A DNA stretch of 64,000 nucleotides from Bacteroidales bacterium (GCA_018056245.1 JAGPFZ010000003.1:1-64000); one strand, 5' to 3'. Numbered from the stretch's first letter, positions 1 through 11,990 are shown. Numbers and translations: made by a program. Notes: generated by a model not told the origin, from the sequence alone.

Positions 1-116
1 ATGGTTCCGAAGTGAAAGGGCGTAATATTATTGTCAACGAATCAGTTGAAAAGCCTGAACGAAGAAATTTTAAAAAGAGTAATTATGGACAAAGAAGGAG
101 AGAAAATTTCAGATAA
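1..116 (+). CDS. RRM-type RNA-binding protein, C-terminal end (partial)
   Basis: Reading from base 3 gives an open frame ending at TAA 114-116. It begins GSEVKGRNIIVNES and is followed by a basic tail rich in Arg, Asn and Lys. GSEVKGRNIIVNEA-like sequence is the last strand of an RNA recognition motif in the small single-RRM proteins of Bacteroidota and Cyanobacteria. Those proteins end in a similar basic glycine/arginine tail and bind single-stranded RNA in the cytoplasm. The start and the RNP motifs lie outside the window. A cold-shock protein begins 18 bases downstream, so the two RNA-binding genes may be co-transcribed. Family assignment rests on about 15 residues. Confidence 0.6.
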   Translation, partial: GSEVKGRNIIVNESVEKPERRNFKKSNYGQRRRENFR

Positions 117-134
117 AAATTAAAAATCACAACA

Positions 135-329
135 ATGAAAGGTAATGTAAAATGGTACGACAGAGTTAAAGGTTACGGTTTTATACAAACTGAAGACAAC
201 AAAGATATTTTTGTACACCGTTCCGGCCTTGAGGGCGTCAAAGTTCTTGAAACAGGAGAGGCTGTTGAATTCGAAATTGAAGAAAGAGAAAAAGGGCCCG
301 TGGCCGTAAAAGTAAGAAAAGTTGAATAA
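135..329 (+). CDS. Cold-shock domain protein (CspA family)
   Basis: This 64-residue protein is a complete single cold-shock domain. It has the RNP1-type motif KGYGFIQ at residues 12-18 and the RNP2-type motif DIFVH at 24-28, the aromatic surface that binds single-stranded RNA or DNA. Length matches the CspA/CspE family (about 65-70 residues). It starts with the usual MKGNVKWY. Members act as cytoplasmic RNA chaperones that melt secondary structure; cold induction cannot be judged from sequence. An RRM protein lies just upstream and a strong terminator follows at 354-383, so this is the last gene of its transcript. Confidence 0.95.
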   Translation: MKGNVKWYDRVKGYGFIQTEDNKDIFVHRSGLEGVKVLETGEAVEFEIEEREKGPVAVKVRKVE

Positions 330-353
330 CCTTATCATGTTTACTTAAAAATT

Positions 354-383
354 AAAAAAGGGCTCAGAAATGAGCCCTTTTTT
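354..383 (+). terminator. Rho-independent terminator after the cold-shock gene
   Basis: A perfect 6-bp stem GGGCTC (360-365) / GAGCCC (372-377) with a 6-base loop is followed by six T (378-383). It is preceded by a run of A at 354-359 that extends the stem on the opposite strand. It sits 25 bases after the stop codon of the cold-shock gene. Confidence 0.9.
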
Positions 384-538
384 GATAATATACATTCATT
401 TTTCTATTAGGTCGTAAATAAAATCATGAAAATTAATACTTGAAATATTTTGATATTTTAAAAATTTTCACTATCTTTTTTGTATAGTAAAAATCTTTTA
501 ATCTTTCAATTATGTATTATTTCTATAAATTTGTACTT

Positions 539-1846
539 ATGGATATTTTAACGATCAAGATATTTACACGTACACTTTCTTCGAGGCTTGATTATATTGC
601 TGAATTCATTTTATCAGACCTTCTGGGAGTATCTTTTGAAATAACCAGCGACAAAAGAAAACTCGGTAAAAGTCCGGTTATTAATTATTCAAGTGAAGAA
701 ATAAAGGGTACATTTAAAATTATCCCTTCTGGTCTTCTTTTTGAAACGGGGGTAAGACCTCTCGATCTAACTGTTACATGGTGGAATGGATTGCCGGCTT
801 TTTTTCTGTCCGACGGTCAGTCAGACTTTCCTTTTGATATTTTTTCAGCAGCGTTTTTTGTTATTACACGATATGAAGAATATCTCGACTTTGAACCTGA
901 TAACCATGGACGTTTTCCTGCTTCCAAAAGTCTGGCCTTCCGCTCTGGCTTCCTTAATAAACCTGTTATAAATTTATGGGTAAAAGAACTTTCGAAGCTG
1001 CTTATTCTGAAATTTCCTAACGTGACTTTCAAAAGGAATACATTCAAGGCTATTACAACCTTCGATGTTGACGAACCTTTCAAATATCTCGGTAAAGATA
1101 TGATTAGAAATATAGGTGGTTTTTTGCGTGAAATAGGGAAAAATGATATGGGTGCTGCAGAAAGATATCGTATTGTGCTGAAGAAACAGAAAGACCCATG
1201 GGATATCTTTGATTATATTTTTTCAATGACAATTGAGAAAGGCAACCAGATAATAGTTTTTTTCCCTGTCGGCGACAGGACAGATTTTGACAGATGGCCT
1301 TCATATTTAAATGATGATTATAGAAAACTTATTACCGGAGTTTCAGAAAAAACAAAAACAGGCCTCCATCCTTCTTATTATTCTTGTGACAATACTGCAA
1401 AGCTCAATATGGAAAAAGAGCGTTTACACCAGATAACAAACAGTGAGATAATTGCAGCGAGATATCATTTTATAAGACTGAAGTTTCCAGATTCGTATTC
1501 TAATCTGGTGGATGCCGGTTTCAGTGAGGATTATTCTATGGGATTTCCTGATGAACCAGGATTCAGAGCAGGTACTTCAAACCCCTTCTTTTTTTATGAT
1601 CTATCATCTGAAAGAAAAACAAATTTGGTTGTTTTTCCGTTTCAGATAATGGATGCAACTCTTATCCAGTATAAAAAATTTCAACCTGAAGAGAGTATGT
1701 CAGTTATAAAAAAAATTATAGATGAAACAAAAAACGCAGGTGGATTGTTTCACTCGTCATGGCATAACAAAACTCTTGTTGAGGGAAAGAAAGCCTCAGA
1801 GTGGAAAAAAGTTTTTGAAAATACACTGAACTATCAAAACCAATGA
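539..1846 (+). CDS. Polysaccharide deacetylase-like protein (DUF7033-type)
   Basis: The protein resembles Bacteroidota proteins with an N-terminal DUF7033-like domain followed by a NodB/polysaccharide-deacetylase-like fold. Visible landmarks are a WWNGLPAFF segment, YEEY near residue 115, the TTFDVDEP stretch near residue 175 (the usual TxDxD-like first motif) and a late SSWHN motif. Family members are thought to act on surface polysaccharide, but substrate and activity are unproven. An in-frame ATG exists at 512, but homologues start close to the MDILTIKIFT sequence at 539, so that start is preferred. Its stop overlaps the start of the next gene (ATGA), so the two are translationally coupled. 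Confidence 0.7.
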   Translation: MDILTIKIFTRTLSSRLDYIAEFILSDLLGVSFEITSDKRKLGKSPVINYSSEEIKGTFKIIPSGLLFETGVRPLDLTVTWWNGLPAFFLSDGQSDFPFDIFSAAFFVITRYEEYLDFEPDNHGRFPASKSLAFRSGFLNKPVINLWVKELSKLLILKFPNVTFKRNTFKAITTFDVDEPFKYLGKDMIRNIGGFLREIGKNDMGAAERYRIVLKKQKDPWDIFDYIFSMTIEKGNQIIVFFPVGDRTDFDRWPSYLNDDYRKLITGVSEKTKTGLHPSYYSCDNTAKLNMEKERLHQITNSEIIAARYHFIRLKFPDSYSNLVDAGFSEDYSMGFPDEPGFRAGTSNPFFFYDLSSERKTNLVVFPFQIMDATLIQYKKFQPEESMSVIKKIIDETKNAGGLFHSSWHNKTLVEGKKASEWKKVFENTLNYQNQ

Positions 1847-2748
1847 TTATTTATCTTAAAAATCGGGAAATTGACAGAAAACAGTGGGATACTTGTATAA
1901 GAAATTCAAAGGTATTAAAGCCTTATGCATGCTCATGGTTCCTTGATATTATGGCTCCAGGATGGGAAGCCCTGATAGATGATGAATATGATTCGGTATT
2001 TCCGGTACCGGTAAGAAAAAAAATAGGCATAAAATACGTTACCTCACCTGTGTTTTTACAGCAATTAGGTGCTTTCTCACCCGATAAATCGCCGGAAAAA
2101 GCAATTAACGAATTTCTCGATTATCTTCCTGAGTTTTACAAACTTTTTGATTTATGTATCGGACAAAAAGTTGAACGTGACGGATTCAAAGTTTTTGAAA
2201 GAGCAAATTATGAACTTGACCTCTCAAGGCCTTATGAAGTGCTTTGGAATAATTTTTCGCATTCATGCCGTAGAAATATAGAAAAAGCAGAAGGTAAAGG
2301 AATAGAATTTTCTTATGATATTAAACCGGAACAACTTATTGAACTTTTTATCAGAACGAAGAAAAAAATTATCAAAGGAATTAAACAAAGAGATATTGAA
2401 CGACTTTTAAATCTTATGAAATTTTCTATCAAACAAGAGAAGGGCAGAATAGAAGGTGTGACAGCATCTGATAAAAGCCTTCTATTCGGCCAATTTTATT
2501 TTAACCTACCAGGATATATTAACTTGTTTTTTGTTGTAAACACTCCTGACTCCAGAGAGGGGCGGTTTAATTATTATTTTATAAATAAGATAATTAAAGA
2601 GAATGCAGGCAAAGAAATTATTCTTGATTTTGCGGGTTCTTCAATTCCCTCGATAGCATCATTTATGAAATCATTTGGAAGCGTGAATAATCCTTATTAT
2701 CGTATATATAAGAATTCTCTTCCCTGGCCTTTGAAAATGCTTAAATAA
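1843..2748 (+). CDS. GNAT/FemAB-like acyltransferase
   Basis: This 301-residue soluble protein shows the layout of Bacteroidota GNAT/FemAB-like acyltransferases: an N-terminal half with FPVPVRKKIGIKYV and a QQLGAFS segment, then a second half with the SHSCRRNIEKAE motif near residue 142 and an IILDFAGSSIPSIASFMKSFG motif near residue 265. The latter is typical of the acyl-CoA or aminoacyl-tRNA binding end of the fold. The acceptor is unknown. It overlaps the upstream deacetylase-like gene by 4 bases. Such pairing is common in this phylum and suggests joint modification of a cell-surface component, which is inference. Confidence 0.65.
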   Translation: MIIYLKNREIDRKQWDTCIRNSKVLKPYACSWFLDIMAPGWEALIDDEYDSVFPVPVRKKIGIKYVTSPVFLQQLGAFSPDKSPEKAINEFLDYLPEFYKLFDLCIGQKVERDGFKVFERANYELDLSRPYEVLWNNFSHSCRRNIEKAEGKGIEFSYDIKPEQLIELFIRTKKKIIKGIKQRDIERLLNLMKFSIKQEKGRIEGVTASDKSLLFGQFYFNLPGYINLFFVVNTPDSREGRFNYYFINKIIKENAGKEIILDFAGSSIPSIASFMKSFGSVNNPYYRIYKNSLPWPLKMLK

Positions 2749-2792
2749 TTCAGAAATGATTTTCTATTATGGCCCTTCTGATAAAACAACTG

Positions 2793-3503
2793 TTAAATAA
2801 GCTCGGCATTCTCTACCTCTCTTAATTCAAAGAGCTTTTCATTTTCACATTTCAGTGTGCGTGCCGGATATTTCTTAAGGAGAGTATAATTATGAGTGGC
2901 AACTATAACGGCCCTTCCTGTTTTATTTATTTCCTGAAGCAGTTTGATAATGCCCTCCGATGTTTCGGGATCGAGATTTCCCGTTGGCTCATCAGCAAGT
3001 ATTATATCAGGATCATTCAATAAAGCCCTGCCTATTACTACTCTCTGCTGTTCACCACCGGAAAGCTGATGAGTCATTTTATAACCTTTCAGCCCAAGCC
3101 CCACCTTATTTAATACTTCGGTAATCCTTGTTTCTATTTCCTTTCTGTTTTTCCATCCTGTAGCCCTCAATACAAACTCCAGATTGTCATGAACGTTCCT
3201 GTCGGTAAGAAGCTGAAAATTCTGAAATACAATCCCGAGTTTCCTTCGCAGATACGGGACTTGCTTTTTTTTTAGCTTTCGTAGATTGAATCCTGCAACA
3301 GTTGCATCGCCCTCCTTAAGTGGAATTTGTGCGTTTATAGTTTTTATGAGACTAGTTTTTCCACTGCCCACTTTACCAATAAGATAAAGAAATTCATTCC
3401 TTTTTACCGAAAAATTGACATCTGTAAGAACAAGATAGTCCTGCTGCCAGATAGTGCAACTGTTAAATTCAATTATAGAGTCGAGTGAATGAATATCCTC
3501 CAT
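2793..3503 (-). CDS. ftsE: FtsE-type ABC ATPase
   Basis: A single ABC ATPase domain with Walker A GKVGSGKT (residues 43-50), signature LSGGEQQR (near 148), Walker B IILADEPTGNLD (near 170) and an H-switch in VIVATHN. The stretch RRKLGIVFQNFQLL is typical of FtsE, the cytoplasmic partner of the membrane protein FtsX, which activates peptidoglycan hydrolases at the division site. No FtsX is adjacent, as is usual in Bacteroidota. The open frame extends upstream to a TTG at 3530, but the ATG at 3503 gives the family-like N terminus. A promoter box at 3519-3526 lies between the two, which also favours 3503. LolD/MacB-type ATPases are close relatives. Confidence 0.8.
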   Translation of the reverse strand: MEDIHSLDSIIEFNSCTIWQQDYLVLTDVNFSVKRNEFLYLIGKVGSGKTSLIKTINAQIPLKEGDATVAGFNLRKLKKKQVPYLRRKLGIVFQNFQLLTDRNVHDNLEFVLRATGWKNRKEIETRITEVLNKVGLGLKGYKMTHQLSGGEQQRVVIGRALLNDPDIILADEPTGNLDPETSEGIIKLLQEINKTGRAVIVATHNYTLLKKYPARTLKCENEKLFELREVENAELI

Positions 3504-3518
3504 AAAATTTATTTTTGC

Positions 3519-3526
3519 CAAAATTA
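3519..3526 (-). promoter_or_regulatory. Bacteroidota -7 promoter box for ftsE
   Basis: On the minus strand the sequence reads TAATTTTG, a perfect match to the phylum's TAnnTTTG -7 element. Transcription would start near 3512, giving a leader of about 9 bases before the ATG at 3503. No clear TTTG -33 element was found. Confidence 0.45.
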
Positions 3527-3722
3527 TCAAAGAATTGATAACTAATGTCAGGTTGTTAATAAATTCGGTAATAAAGAAAAATAGTAGCCGTTTATAAGTT
3601 GTATTTTTATGCTGTATTTAAAAATTTGATATAATTATATTTTTAGAGAAGCAGTATGATTTCTATGCTCTCTTTTTTAACATCTTTGTACTTTGCCATA
3701 AATTTTCAATGGAAAAATAATT

Positions 3723-6700
3723 ATGAATAGAAAGTTAACTTTGATATTAATTTTTACCCTTACTATAATAAATAGTCTTACTGCGCAGCTTTCTTTTATG
3801 CAGGAAGAGATAAGCTCAAAATATCTCAAGGGGATGGAGTTTTATGAAAAAGAAAAATTCACGGCAGCAATCAGATTTCTTGATGATTATCTTAAAAATG
3901 AAGTAGATGAAAACATGGACAGAAGATGTAATGCCGAATTTTTCAGTGCAATGGCTTCATTGAAACTTTTTCATCCCGATGCAGAATATAAAATGACCAG
4001 GTTTATTGCAACATATCCTGAAAGTGAATTGGTGAACGATGCAATAATGTCTCTTGGCGATTATTTTTACCAGAATAAAAATTACAGAAAAGCTGCTTTA
4101 TATTACAATCGTATAAACAGGATACTTCTTACCGGCGACAGGTTATCGGAATTTTGTTTCAGATACGGCTATTCGGCGATGATGACCGGTGATAAACCGA
4201 CAGCTCTTCTTATGTTCAATGAAATCAAAGATATTGATACGTATTATACCTCTCCGGCACTTTACTATTTTTCTCATATTGCTTATGAAGAAGGCAAATA
4301 TGAAACGGCACTTGAAGGTTTTATGAAACTTCGTGACGATGAGACATTCGGAAGCGTTGTTCCGTTTTATATTGCCCAGATAATGTATTTACACAAAGAT
4401 TATGACGGAATACTTGCAATTGCTCCGGGATTATTGAAATCTGCAGGCAAACAGAGAGCCGTTGAACTCTATAGGTTTATCGGCGATGCATATTATAATA
4501 AAGGTAATTACAGCGAAGCTGCTGAGTATCTTGAGAAATACGTAACAAATGCAAAAGCTAGCGGAAGAGAAGATAAATATGAACTCGCCTATTGTTATTA
4601 TATGAGCAGTGAATACGATAAAGCAATAGAAATTTTTCTCGAACTTACTGCTAAACCTGATATTCTAAGCCAGAACGTATGGTTAATACTTGGTGACTGT
4701 TATCTAAAAAAGGGAGATGTAGCCAGGTCGAAATTTGCCTTAAATCAAGCCTCACAACTTAATTTTGATCCTGAAATTCGCGAGGAAGCATTGTTTAATT
4801 ATGCCAGGCTACTATACCAAACTTCTTATTCACCTTTCGGGGAAGCTATAAAGGCTTTACAGGATTATATTGAACTATTTCCTGGTTCCGATAGAATTGA
4901 GGAGGTATATAATATGCTTATTTCAGTATATACTCAAACTAAAAACTATAAGGAAGCCCTTGCTTCCCTTGATAAAATTTTAAATAAAGATCCGAGATTT
5001 GAAGAAGCATATCAAAGAGTGGCATTCTATAGAGGGCTTGAACTTTTTAATAATATGGAACTTCCGGCATCGATCAATATGTTCGATAAATCACTGAAAT
5101 ACGAAAAATATAACAGACAATTAAAGGCACGTGCAATTTACTGGAGGGGGGAAGCTTATTACCGTCTCGGACAATATGAAAAGGCTATTGCCGATTATCA
5201 GACGTTTATGGGTGTCCCGGGATCAATGCTCCTCGATGAATATAAGCTTGTGAGATATAATTTAGGATATGCACTTTTTAATATAAAGGATTATGCAGGT
5301 GCCCTTGTACATTTTAAGTCTTTCGAATCATCGGCTACAAATGTACGACCCGATATTTTAATAGATGCACGCAACCGAATCGCTGACTGTTATTTTATTG
5401 ATAAAAAATATTCCGAAGCAATAGAATATTATAATGAAGTAATAGACTACGGGAAAATAGACGCCGATTATGCACTCTACCAAAAAGGTTTTGCTCTCGG
5501 GTTAATAAATAATCAGAAGGGAAAAGTGGAAACATTGTCAAAACTTATTACTATGTATCCCTCATCAAAATATATTCCGGGAGCACTTTTTGAAAGGGGT
5601 AGAGCCTATATAATTTTGAATGATAATATGAGAGGAGAAGCTGATTTTAACCTTATCATATCTTCATTCCCTTCAAGCCCATTTGCACCACGAGCAATCG
5701 TTCAACTTGGTCTGCTCTATTTTGACACTGGCGACTACCAGAAAGCAATAGCTCAATTCAAAAAAGTAATTGAAAATTATAGTTCAACTCCTGAAGCACG
5801 GTATGCTCTTAACGGACTTAAAAATGTTTACGTTGAAATGAATGACGTTGAATCTTATTTTTCTTACGTCAGATCTCTTAAAGGTTATGCCGATGTGAGT
5901 CTGGCAGAACGAGACTCTCTTCTTTATATGTCGGGAGAACGTCTATATATGACAGGTGACTGCAATAAGGCAACAGAAGTATTCAATAATTATCTTAAGG
6001 AATTCAGTAATGGCAGTTTTCGCATAAACGCACTTTTTTATCTTGCTGAATGTTATTCAATTTCGGGAAATAAAGATGAGGCACTTAATTACTATTTACA
6101 GGTTATACAATTACCTGGTAGTGAATTTCTTGAACATGCACTTCGCTCTGCTGCATCTATTACGTATGAAAAACAAGATTACCTTAAATCTTTTTCACTT
6201 TATGAACAACTTGAAAGAATTACGGAAAAGCCGGATATTGTTGTCTTTGCAATGAGAGGACAATTAAAATCGGCATGGGAAGCCGGCGATGCTGAAAAAG
6301 CTATAAGCGTTGCAGAAAAGATTTTGAAATCAAATAATATTCCTGCCGAGCTAGACAGGGAGGCAACATTTACAGCCGCTAAAGCTTATTATAGTCTTAA
6401 CCGTTATGATGACGCATTAGTGGAATTCAAAAAACTTGCCGGCGAGATTACCAGCGAGCAGGGTGCGGAATCAAAATACAGAGTTGCCGAAATACTTATG
6501 ATGCAGGGAAATATCAATGAAGCTGAAAAAGTTGTTAATGAATTTGTAAATATGAATACTCCCCATCAGTACTGGATGGCAAAAGCATTCATACTTCTGT
6601 CAGATATAAGCATCAAAAAGGGAGATATTGTCATGGCAAGAGCAACATTACAGGGATTGAAAGAGAATTATACTGTGCTTGATGACGGAATTTTAAATGA

Positions 6701-6740
6701 AGTACAGGCAAAACTTAATGCTCTTTCAACTAAACAGTAA
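3723..6740 (+). CDS. Large secreted TPR-repeat protein
   Basis: This 1005-residue protein has a signal peptide (MNRKLTLILIFTLTIINSLTAQ, cleavage after TAQ) followed almost entirely by degenerate tetratricopeptide repeats. Recurring patterns include A-x-x-Y-x-x-G/K-x-Y-x-x-A and sub-motifs such as YYNKGNYSEAAEYLEKYV, AIYWRGEAYYRLGQYEKAIADY and LGLLYFDTGDYQKAIAQFKKVIENY. The tandem helices form a superhelical binding scaffold, probably periplasmic. No enzymatic motif is visible. It is followed 27 bases later by a predicted outer-membrane barrel, so the pair may work together at the outer membrane; this is inference. Large TPR proteins of this kind are widespread in Bacteroidota and mostly uncharacterised. 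Confidence 0.8.
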   Translation: MNRKLTLILIFTLTIINSLTAQLSFMQEEISSKYLKGMEFYEKEKFTAAIRFLDDYLKNEVDENMDRRCNAEFFSAMASLKLFHPDAEYKMTRFIATYPESELVNDAIMSLGDYFYQNKNYRKAALYYNRINRILLTGDRLSEFCFRYGYSAMMTGDKPTALLMFNEIKDIDTYYTSPALYYFSHIAYEEGKYETALEGFMKLRDDETFGSVVPFYIAQIMYLHKDYDGILAIAPGLLKSAGKQRAVELYRFIGDAYYNKGNYSEAAEYLEKYVTNAKASGREDKYELAYCYYMSSEYDKAIEIFLELTAKPDILSQNVWLILGDCYLKKGDVARSKFALNQASQLNFDPEIREEALFNYARLLYQTSYSPFGEAIKALQDYIELFPGSDRIEEVYNMLISVYTQTKNYKEALASLDKILNKDPRFEEAYQRVAFYRGLELFNNMELPASINMFDKSLKYEKYNRQLKARAIYWRGEAYYRLGQYEKAIADYQTFMGVPGSMLLDEYKLVRYNLGYALFNIKDYAGALVHFKSFESSATNVRPDILIDARNRIADCYFIDKKYSEAIEYYNEVIDYGKIDADYALYQKGFALGLINNQKGKVETLSKLITMYPSSKYIPGALFERGRAYIILNDNMRGEADFNLIISSFPSSPFAPRAIVQLGLLYFDTGDYQKAIAQFKKVIENYSSTPEARYALNGLKNVYVEMNDVESYFSYVRSLKGYADVSLAERDSLLYMSGERLYMTGDCNKATEVFNNYLKEFSNGSFRINALFYLAECYSISGNKDEALNYYLQVIQLPGSEFLEHALRSAASITYEKQDYLKSFSLYEQLERITEKPDIVVFAMRGQLKSAWEAGDAEKAISVAEKILKSNNIPAELDREATFTAAKAYYSLNRYDDALVEFKKLAGEITSEQGAESKYRVAEILMMQGNINEAEKVVNEFVNMNTPHQYWMAKAFILLSDISIKKGDIVMARATLQGLKENYTVLDDGILNEVQAKLNALSTKQ

Positions 6741-6767
6741 TCATAAAATATTTTTAAAAACTGTAAA

Positions 6768-8498
6768 ATGGAAAAATATAGAAATATACTGATTTCAACA
6801 ATTTTACTAATAAGTATACCAGTTTTTTCAATTTTTGGTCAGAAACCAGTTATAAAAAGAGAGATAACTCTTTATAATCCTTATAAACCTTCTCTTCCCG
6901 ATGTGACTAAAAAAAGTTTTCTTCCTGATATGACAGATACTTTAAGTATAAAAACCGAATTCAAATACGAAATTAAATCATCGCGATATACTCCAACTTA
7001 TGCCATAAGTCCTCTGAAACCTGCTACTATGATGCCTGATCCCTTAACTAAGCTTTATAACAGTTTTATTAAGCTTGGTTTTGGAAGTCATGTAACTCCT
7101 ATAGGAGAACTCAGTATCACAAACTTGCGATCGAAAAAGGGAGCAATTGGTTTTTACGCAGGCCATTTTTCGGCAAACGGTAAGATTAAACTGGAAAATC
7201 AGAAAAAAGTTTTTGCAGGATATATGGACAATAACGCATCACTTTATGGCCGTAAATTTTTTAGTGAAAGTGTTCTTGAAGGTTCAATTGATTTCAGTCA
7301 GAATACAAGATATGCTTATGGATATGATACATTATTTTCTGATTATAACCCTTCAAAGAAAGATATAAAACTGAATTATTACTCATTCGGAGCAAATATT
7401 GGTTTAAACTCAGTTAAGACCGACTCTACTGAGCTTGCATATAATGTAAAATTGAGTTATAATTATTTCACTTCACATAAAGATTTCTACCAGAACAACA
7501 TCAGGCTTGATGGCATAGCATCGAAAGAATGGAAAGGTTTCTATGTTGGTTCAGGTCTTGAGTTCGATTTTTATAAACCCTCAGGTATTGTTTCTAACTC
7601 TTCACGATATCTTGCTTCTCTAATGCCTTTTGTGAAAAAAAACAGCAACGAGTGGGACGTTAAGCTTGGTGCGGATATCCTTCTCGACCGGAACCTGAAT
7701 GATAATGCTAAATTACGAATTTACCCCAATCTGAGATTTGCTTTTAATATAATTCCGGCCAGCCTTGACTTTTTTACAGAGCTTAACGGTAAACTTGAGA
7801 AAAACACTCCGGAAGAAATTATAAACATCAATCCTTATATTATCCCTGGTGATACTTTATTTAAAATACAAGGAACAAGCTATCCATTAATTGTGAAGGC
7901 TGGATTTTCAGGAGAAACCGGCATCGGAGGATATTACAGGTTATTTGCTTCTTACTCTATTTCCGATGATCTTGTTTTTTTCAGCAATTATTTTTTCAGA
8001 AACTTTTCAACACAAAACACCCTACCAATTTACAGGGGCAACTACTTCCTGCCACTTTATGATGACGCTGAAATATTTAATTTGCATGGAGAAACAGCCG
8101 GCAAAATCAGCAACCGGTTAGATTTTTATACCGAAGCAAACTATTTTAAATATACCCTAACAAACAATCGGTCGGCATGGGGCAGGCCTGACTGGGATGC
8201 AGAATTTACAATAAAATATAATCTGAGGGATAAAATTCTTGCTTCAATAACAGCCAATGCAATCGGCAAAAGAAAAATGCTTCAGACTATAAAAAGTATC
8301 GAATTCAGTGCTATACCCGATATGGTAATCAACATACCAGCTCATCTTAATTTTAGTTTGCAAGCGGAATACAGATATACCAAAATCCTTTCTTTCTGGA
8401 TGAAGCTCAATAATATATCTTTCTCAAGATATTATGAATGGGCATGGTATCCTTCGTATAGGTTCATTTTCCAGGCTGGTTTTACATACAGCCTTTAA
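6768..8498 (+). CDS. Predicted outer-membrane beta-barrel protein
   Basis: A 576-residue protein with a signal peptide (hydrophobic stretch around residues 6-24, cleavage after FG-Q). Beyond about residue 90 it has alternating polar/aromatic strands such as KLNYYSFGANIGLN, YNVKLSYNYFT and FYVGSGLEFDFY. It ends FIFQAGFTYSL, the aromatic C-terminal strand expected for Bam-dependent insertion. No plug domain or TonB box is seen, so it is not a classical TonB-dependent receptor. It sits 27 bases after the large TPR gene in the same orientation, probably one transcript. Function unknown. Confidence 0.7.
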   Translation: MEKYRNILISTILLISIPVFSIFGQKPVIKREITLYNPYKPSLPDVTKKSFLPDMTDTLSIKTEFKYEIKSSRYTPTYAISPLKPATMMPDPLTKLYNSFIKLGFGSHVTPIGELSITNLRSKKGAIGFYAGHFSANGKIKLENQKKVFAGYMDNNASLYGRKFFSESVLEGSIDFSQNTRYAYGYDTLFSDYNPSKKDIKLNYYSFGANIGLNSVKTDSTELAYNVKLSYNYFTSHKDFYQNNIRLDGIASKEWKGFYVGSGLEFDFYKPSGIVSNSSRYLASLMPFVKKNSNEWDVKLGADILLDRNLNDNAKLRIYPNLRFAFNIIPASLDFFTELNGKLEKNTPEEIININPYIIPGDTLFKIQGTSYPLIVKAGFSGETGIGGYYRLFASYSISDDLVFFSNYFFRNFSTQNTLPIYRGNYFLPLYDDAEIFNLHGETAGKISNRLDFYTEANYFKYTLTNNRSAWGRPDWDAEFTIKYNLRDKILASITANAIGKRKMLQTIKSIEFSAIPDMVINIPAHLNFSLQAEYRYTKILSFWMKLNNISFSRYYEWAWYPSYRFIFQAGFTYSL

Positions 8499-10795
<2,297 letters not shown>

Positions 10796-10811
10796 GAAGG
10801 TGTAAAGATTT

Positions 10812-11846
10812 TTATTTTCGCGAAGTTTTGTTTAGCTGAAGAGTCGATAACAAGCCGCATGCAGCTTTAATATCTTCTCCACGGCTCGCCCTAATAGTAG
10901 TTATTATCCCTTTTTTGTTCAAACTATCTCTAAAAACTTTAATATCTTCTATATCAGGACTTTCAAACTCGAGGCCAGGGATTTTATGGAAACGTATAAG
11001 GTTTATCCGGCATTTAATTCCATTCAGGATTTTTGCAAGCTCTTTTACATGTGCAGATGTGTCATTTATTCCCTTGAAAAGAATATATTCAAATGAAATA
11101 CGTCTCTGACTTTTTATATCGTATTTTCTTATTATTTCAATTATTTCTTTTATAGGATTAGTCCTCTCCACAGGTATAAGTCGCTGCCGTTCGACTTCGA
11201 ATGGCGAATGTAAACTTATTGCAAGATTAACTCTGCTCTTTTCAAGAAATGTCTTGATTTTGTCAATCAATCCAATTGAACTCACAGTTATTCTTGTTGG
11301 GCTCCATCCATAACCCCATTTTTCCGTAAGGATTTCAATGCTTTTCAATACTTCTTCAAGGTTATCTAACGGTTCACCCATACCCATATATACAATGTTA
11401 TAAACGGAGCCGAATTCTGGAATGCTTCTTAACTGATTGAGAATTTCGTTAGAGGAAAGATTCCCCTGAAATCCCTGTTTGCCGGTCATACAAAATACAC
11501 ACCCCATTTTACATCCCGATTGAGTGGACACACAAAGAGTTGCATGATTTTTTCCAGGTATCCATACTGTTTCAATGTATTTATTATCAAGTACTTTAAA
11601 AAGGTATTTTTTCGTACCGTCCTTACTCTCAGAAACATTTTCCGGAAAAGAAAGTCCTATGGAATATTCGGATGAAAGAATTTCCCTCGCTTTTTTCGAC
11701 AGGTTTGTCATTGTATCTATCGAACTGATATTGTGTTTATAAAGCCACTCGGCAATCTGCATTGCAGAATAACCAGGAAGTCCCGCACGCTTTGTTAAAG
11801 CAACAAGCTCGTTGAGTGTTTTGCCGTATAATTTTTCTTTCTCCAT
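10812..11846 (-). CDS. rlmN: Dual-specificity RNA methyltransferase RlmN
   Basis: A radical-SAM enzyme that methylates C2 of A2503 in 23S rRNA and of A37 in some tRNAs. The 344-residue protein carries the CxxxCxxC iron-sulfur motif at Cys112, Cys116 and Cys119 in GCKMGCVFCMTGKQGF. The two mechanistic cysteines are Cys105 (seven residues before the cluster, as in E. coli) and Cys330 near the C terminus (AACGLLS). The NIVYMGMGEPLDN and RRISFEYILFKGIND motifs are present. The resistance enzyme Cfr (C8 methylation) is the alternative, but chromosomal context and sequence fit RlmN. The start is ATG at 11846. Confidence 0.95.
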   Translation of the reverse strand: MEKEKLYGKTLNELVALTKRAGLPGYSAMQIAEWLYKHNISSIDTMTNLSKKAREILSSEYSIGLSFPENVSESKDGTKKYLFKVLDNKYIETVWIPGKNHATLCVSTQSGCKMGCVFCMTGKQGFQGNLSSNEILNQLRSIPEFGSVYNIVYMGMGEPLDNLEEVLKSIEILTEKWGYGWSPTRITVSSIGLIDKIKTFLEKSRVNLAISLHSPFEVERQRLIPVERTNPIKEIIEIIRKYDIKSQRRISFEYILFKGINDTSAHVKELAKILNGIKCRINLIRFHKIPGLEFESPDIEDIKVFRDSLNKKGIITTIRASRGEDIKAACGLLSTLQLNKTSRK

Positions 11847-11951
11847 AATCTTTTATCTTCGTATCCTTTTGTATTAACTCTATTTTCTCAGTGAAACGCA
11901 AAACTTTTTTAAATCAGCTTACAAATTAATAGACATAAAGCCAATTTTATT

Positions 11952-11990
11952 ACTGTCAATATGACTGGTCGGAACGGACGTATTGACAGT
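11952..11990. repeat. Inverted repeat, 10-bp perfect arms
   Basis: ACTGTCAATA (11952-11961) and TATTGACAGT (11981-11990) are exact reverse complements separated by 19 bases. The separating bases include a small internal GTC/GAC pairing. No T-tract follows on either strand, so a terminator is unlikely; an operator or RNA stem is possible. Confidence 0.55.

Noticed and set aside
526..533. TAAATTTG -7-like box at the deacetylase-like gene
   Set aside because: It would start transcription at about the ATG at 539, requiring a leaderless message; there is no supporting element.
6768..8498. TonB-dependent receptor (SusC-like)
   Set aside because: Too short and without plug domain, TonB box or SusD partner.
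10812..11846. Cfr-type resistance methyltransferase
   Set aside because: Sequence motifs and core-gene context match RlmN; no mobile element nearby.
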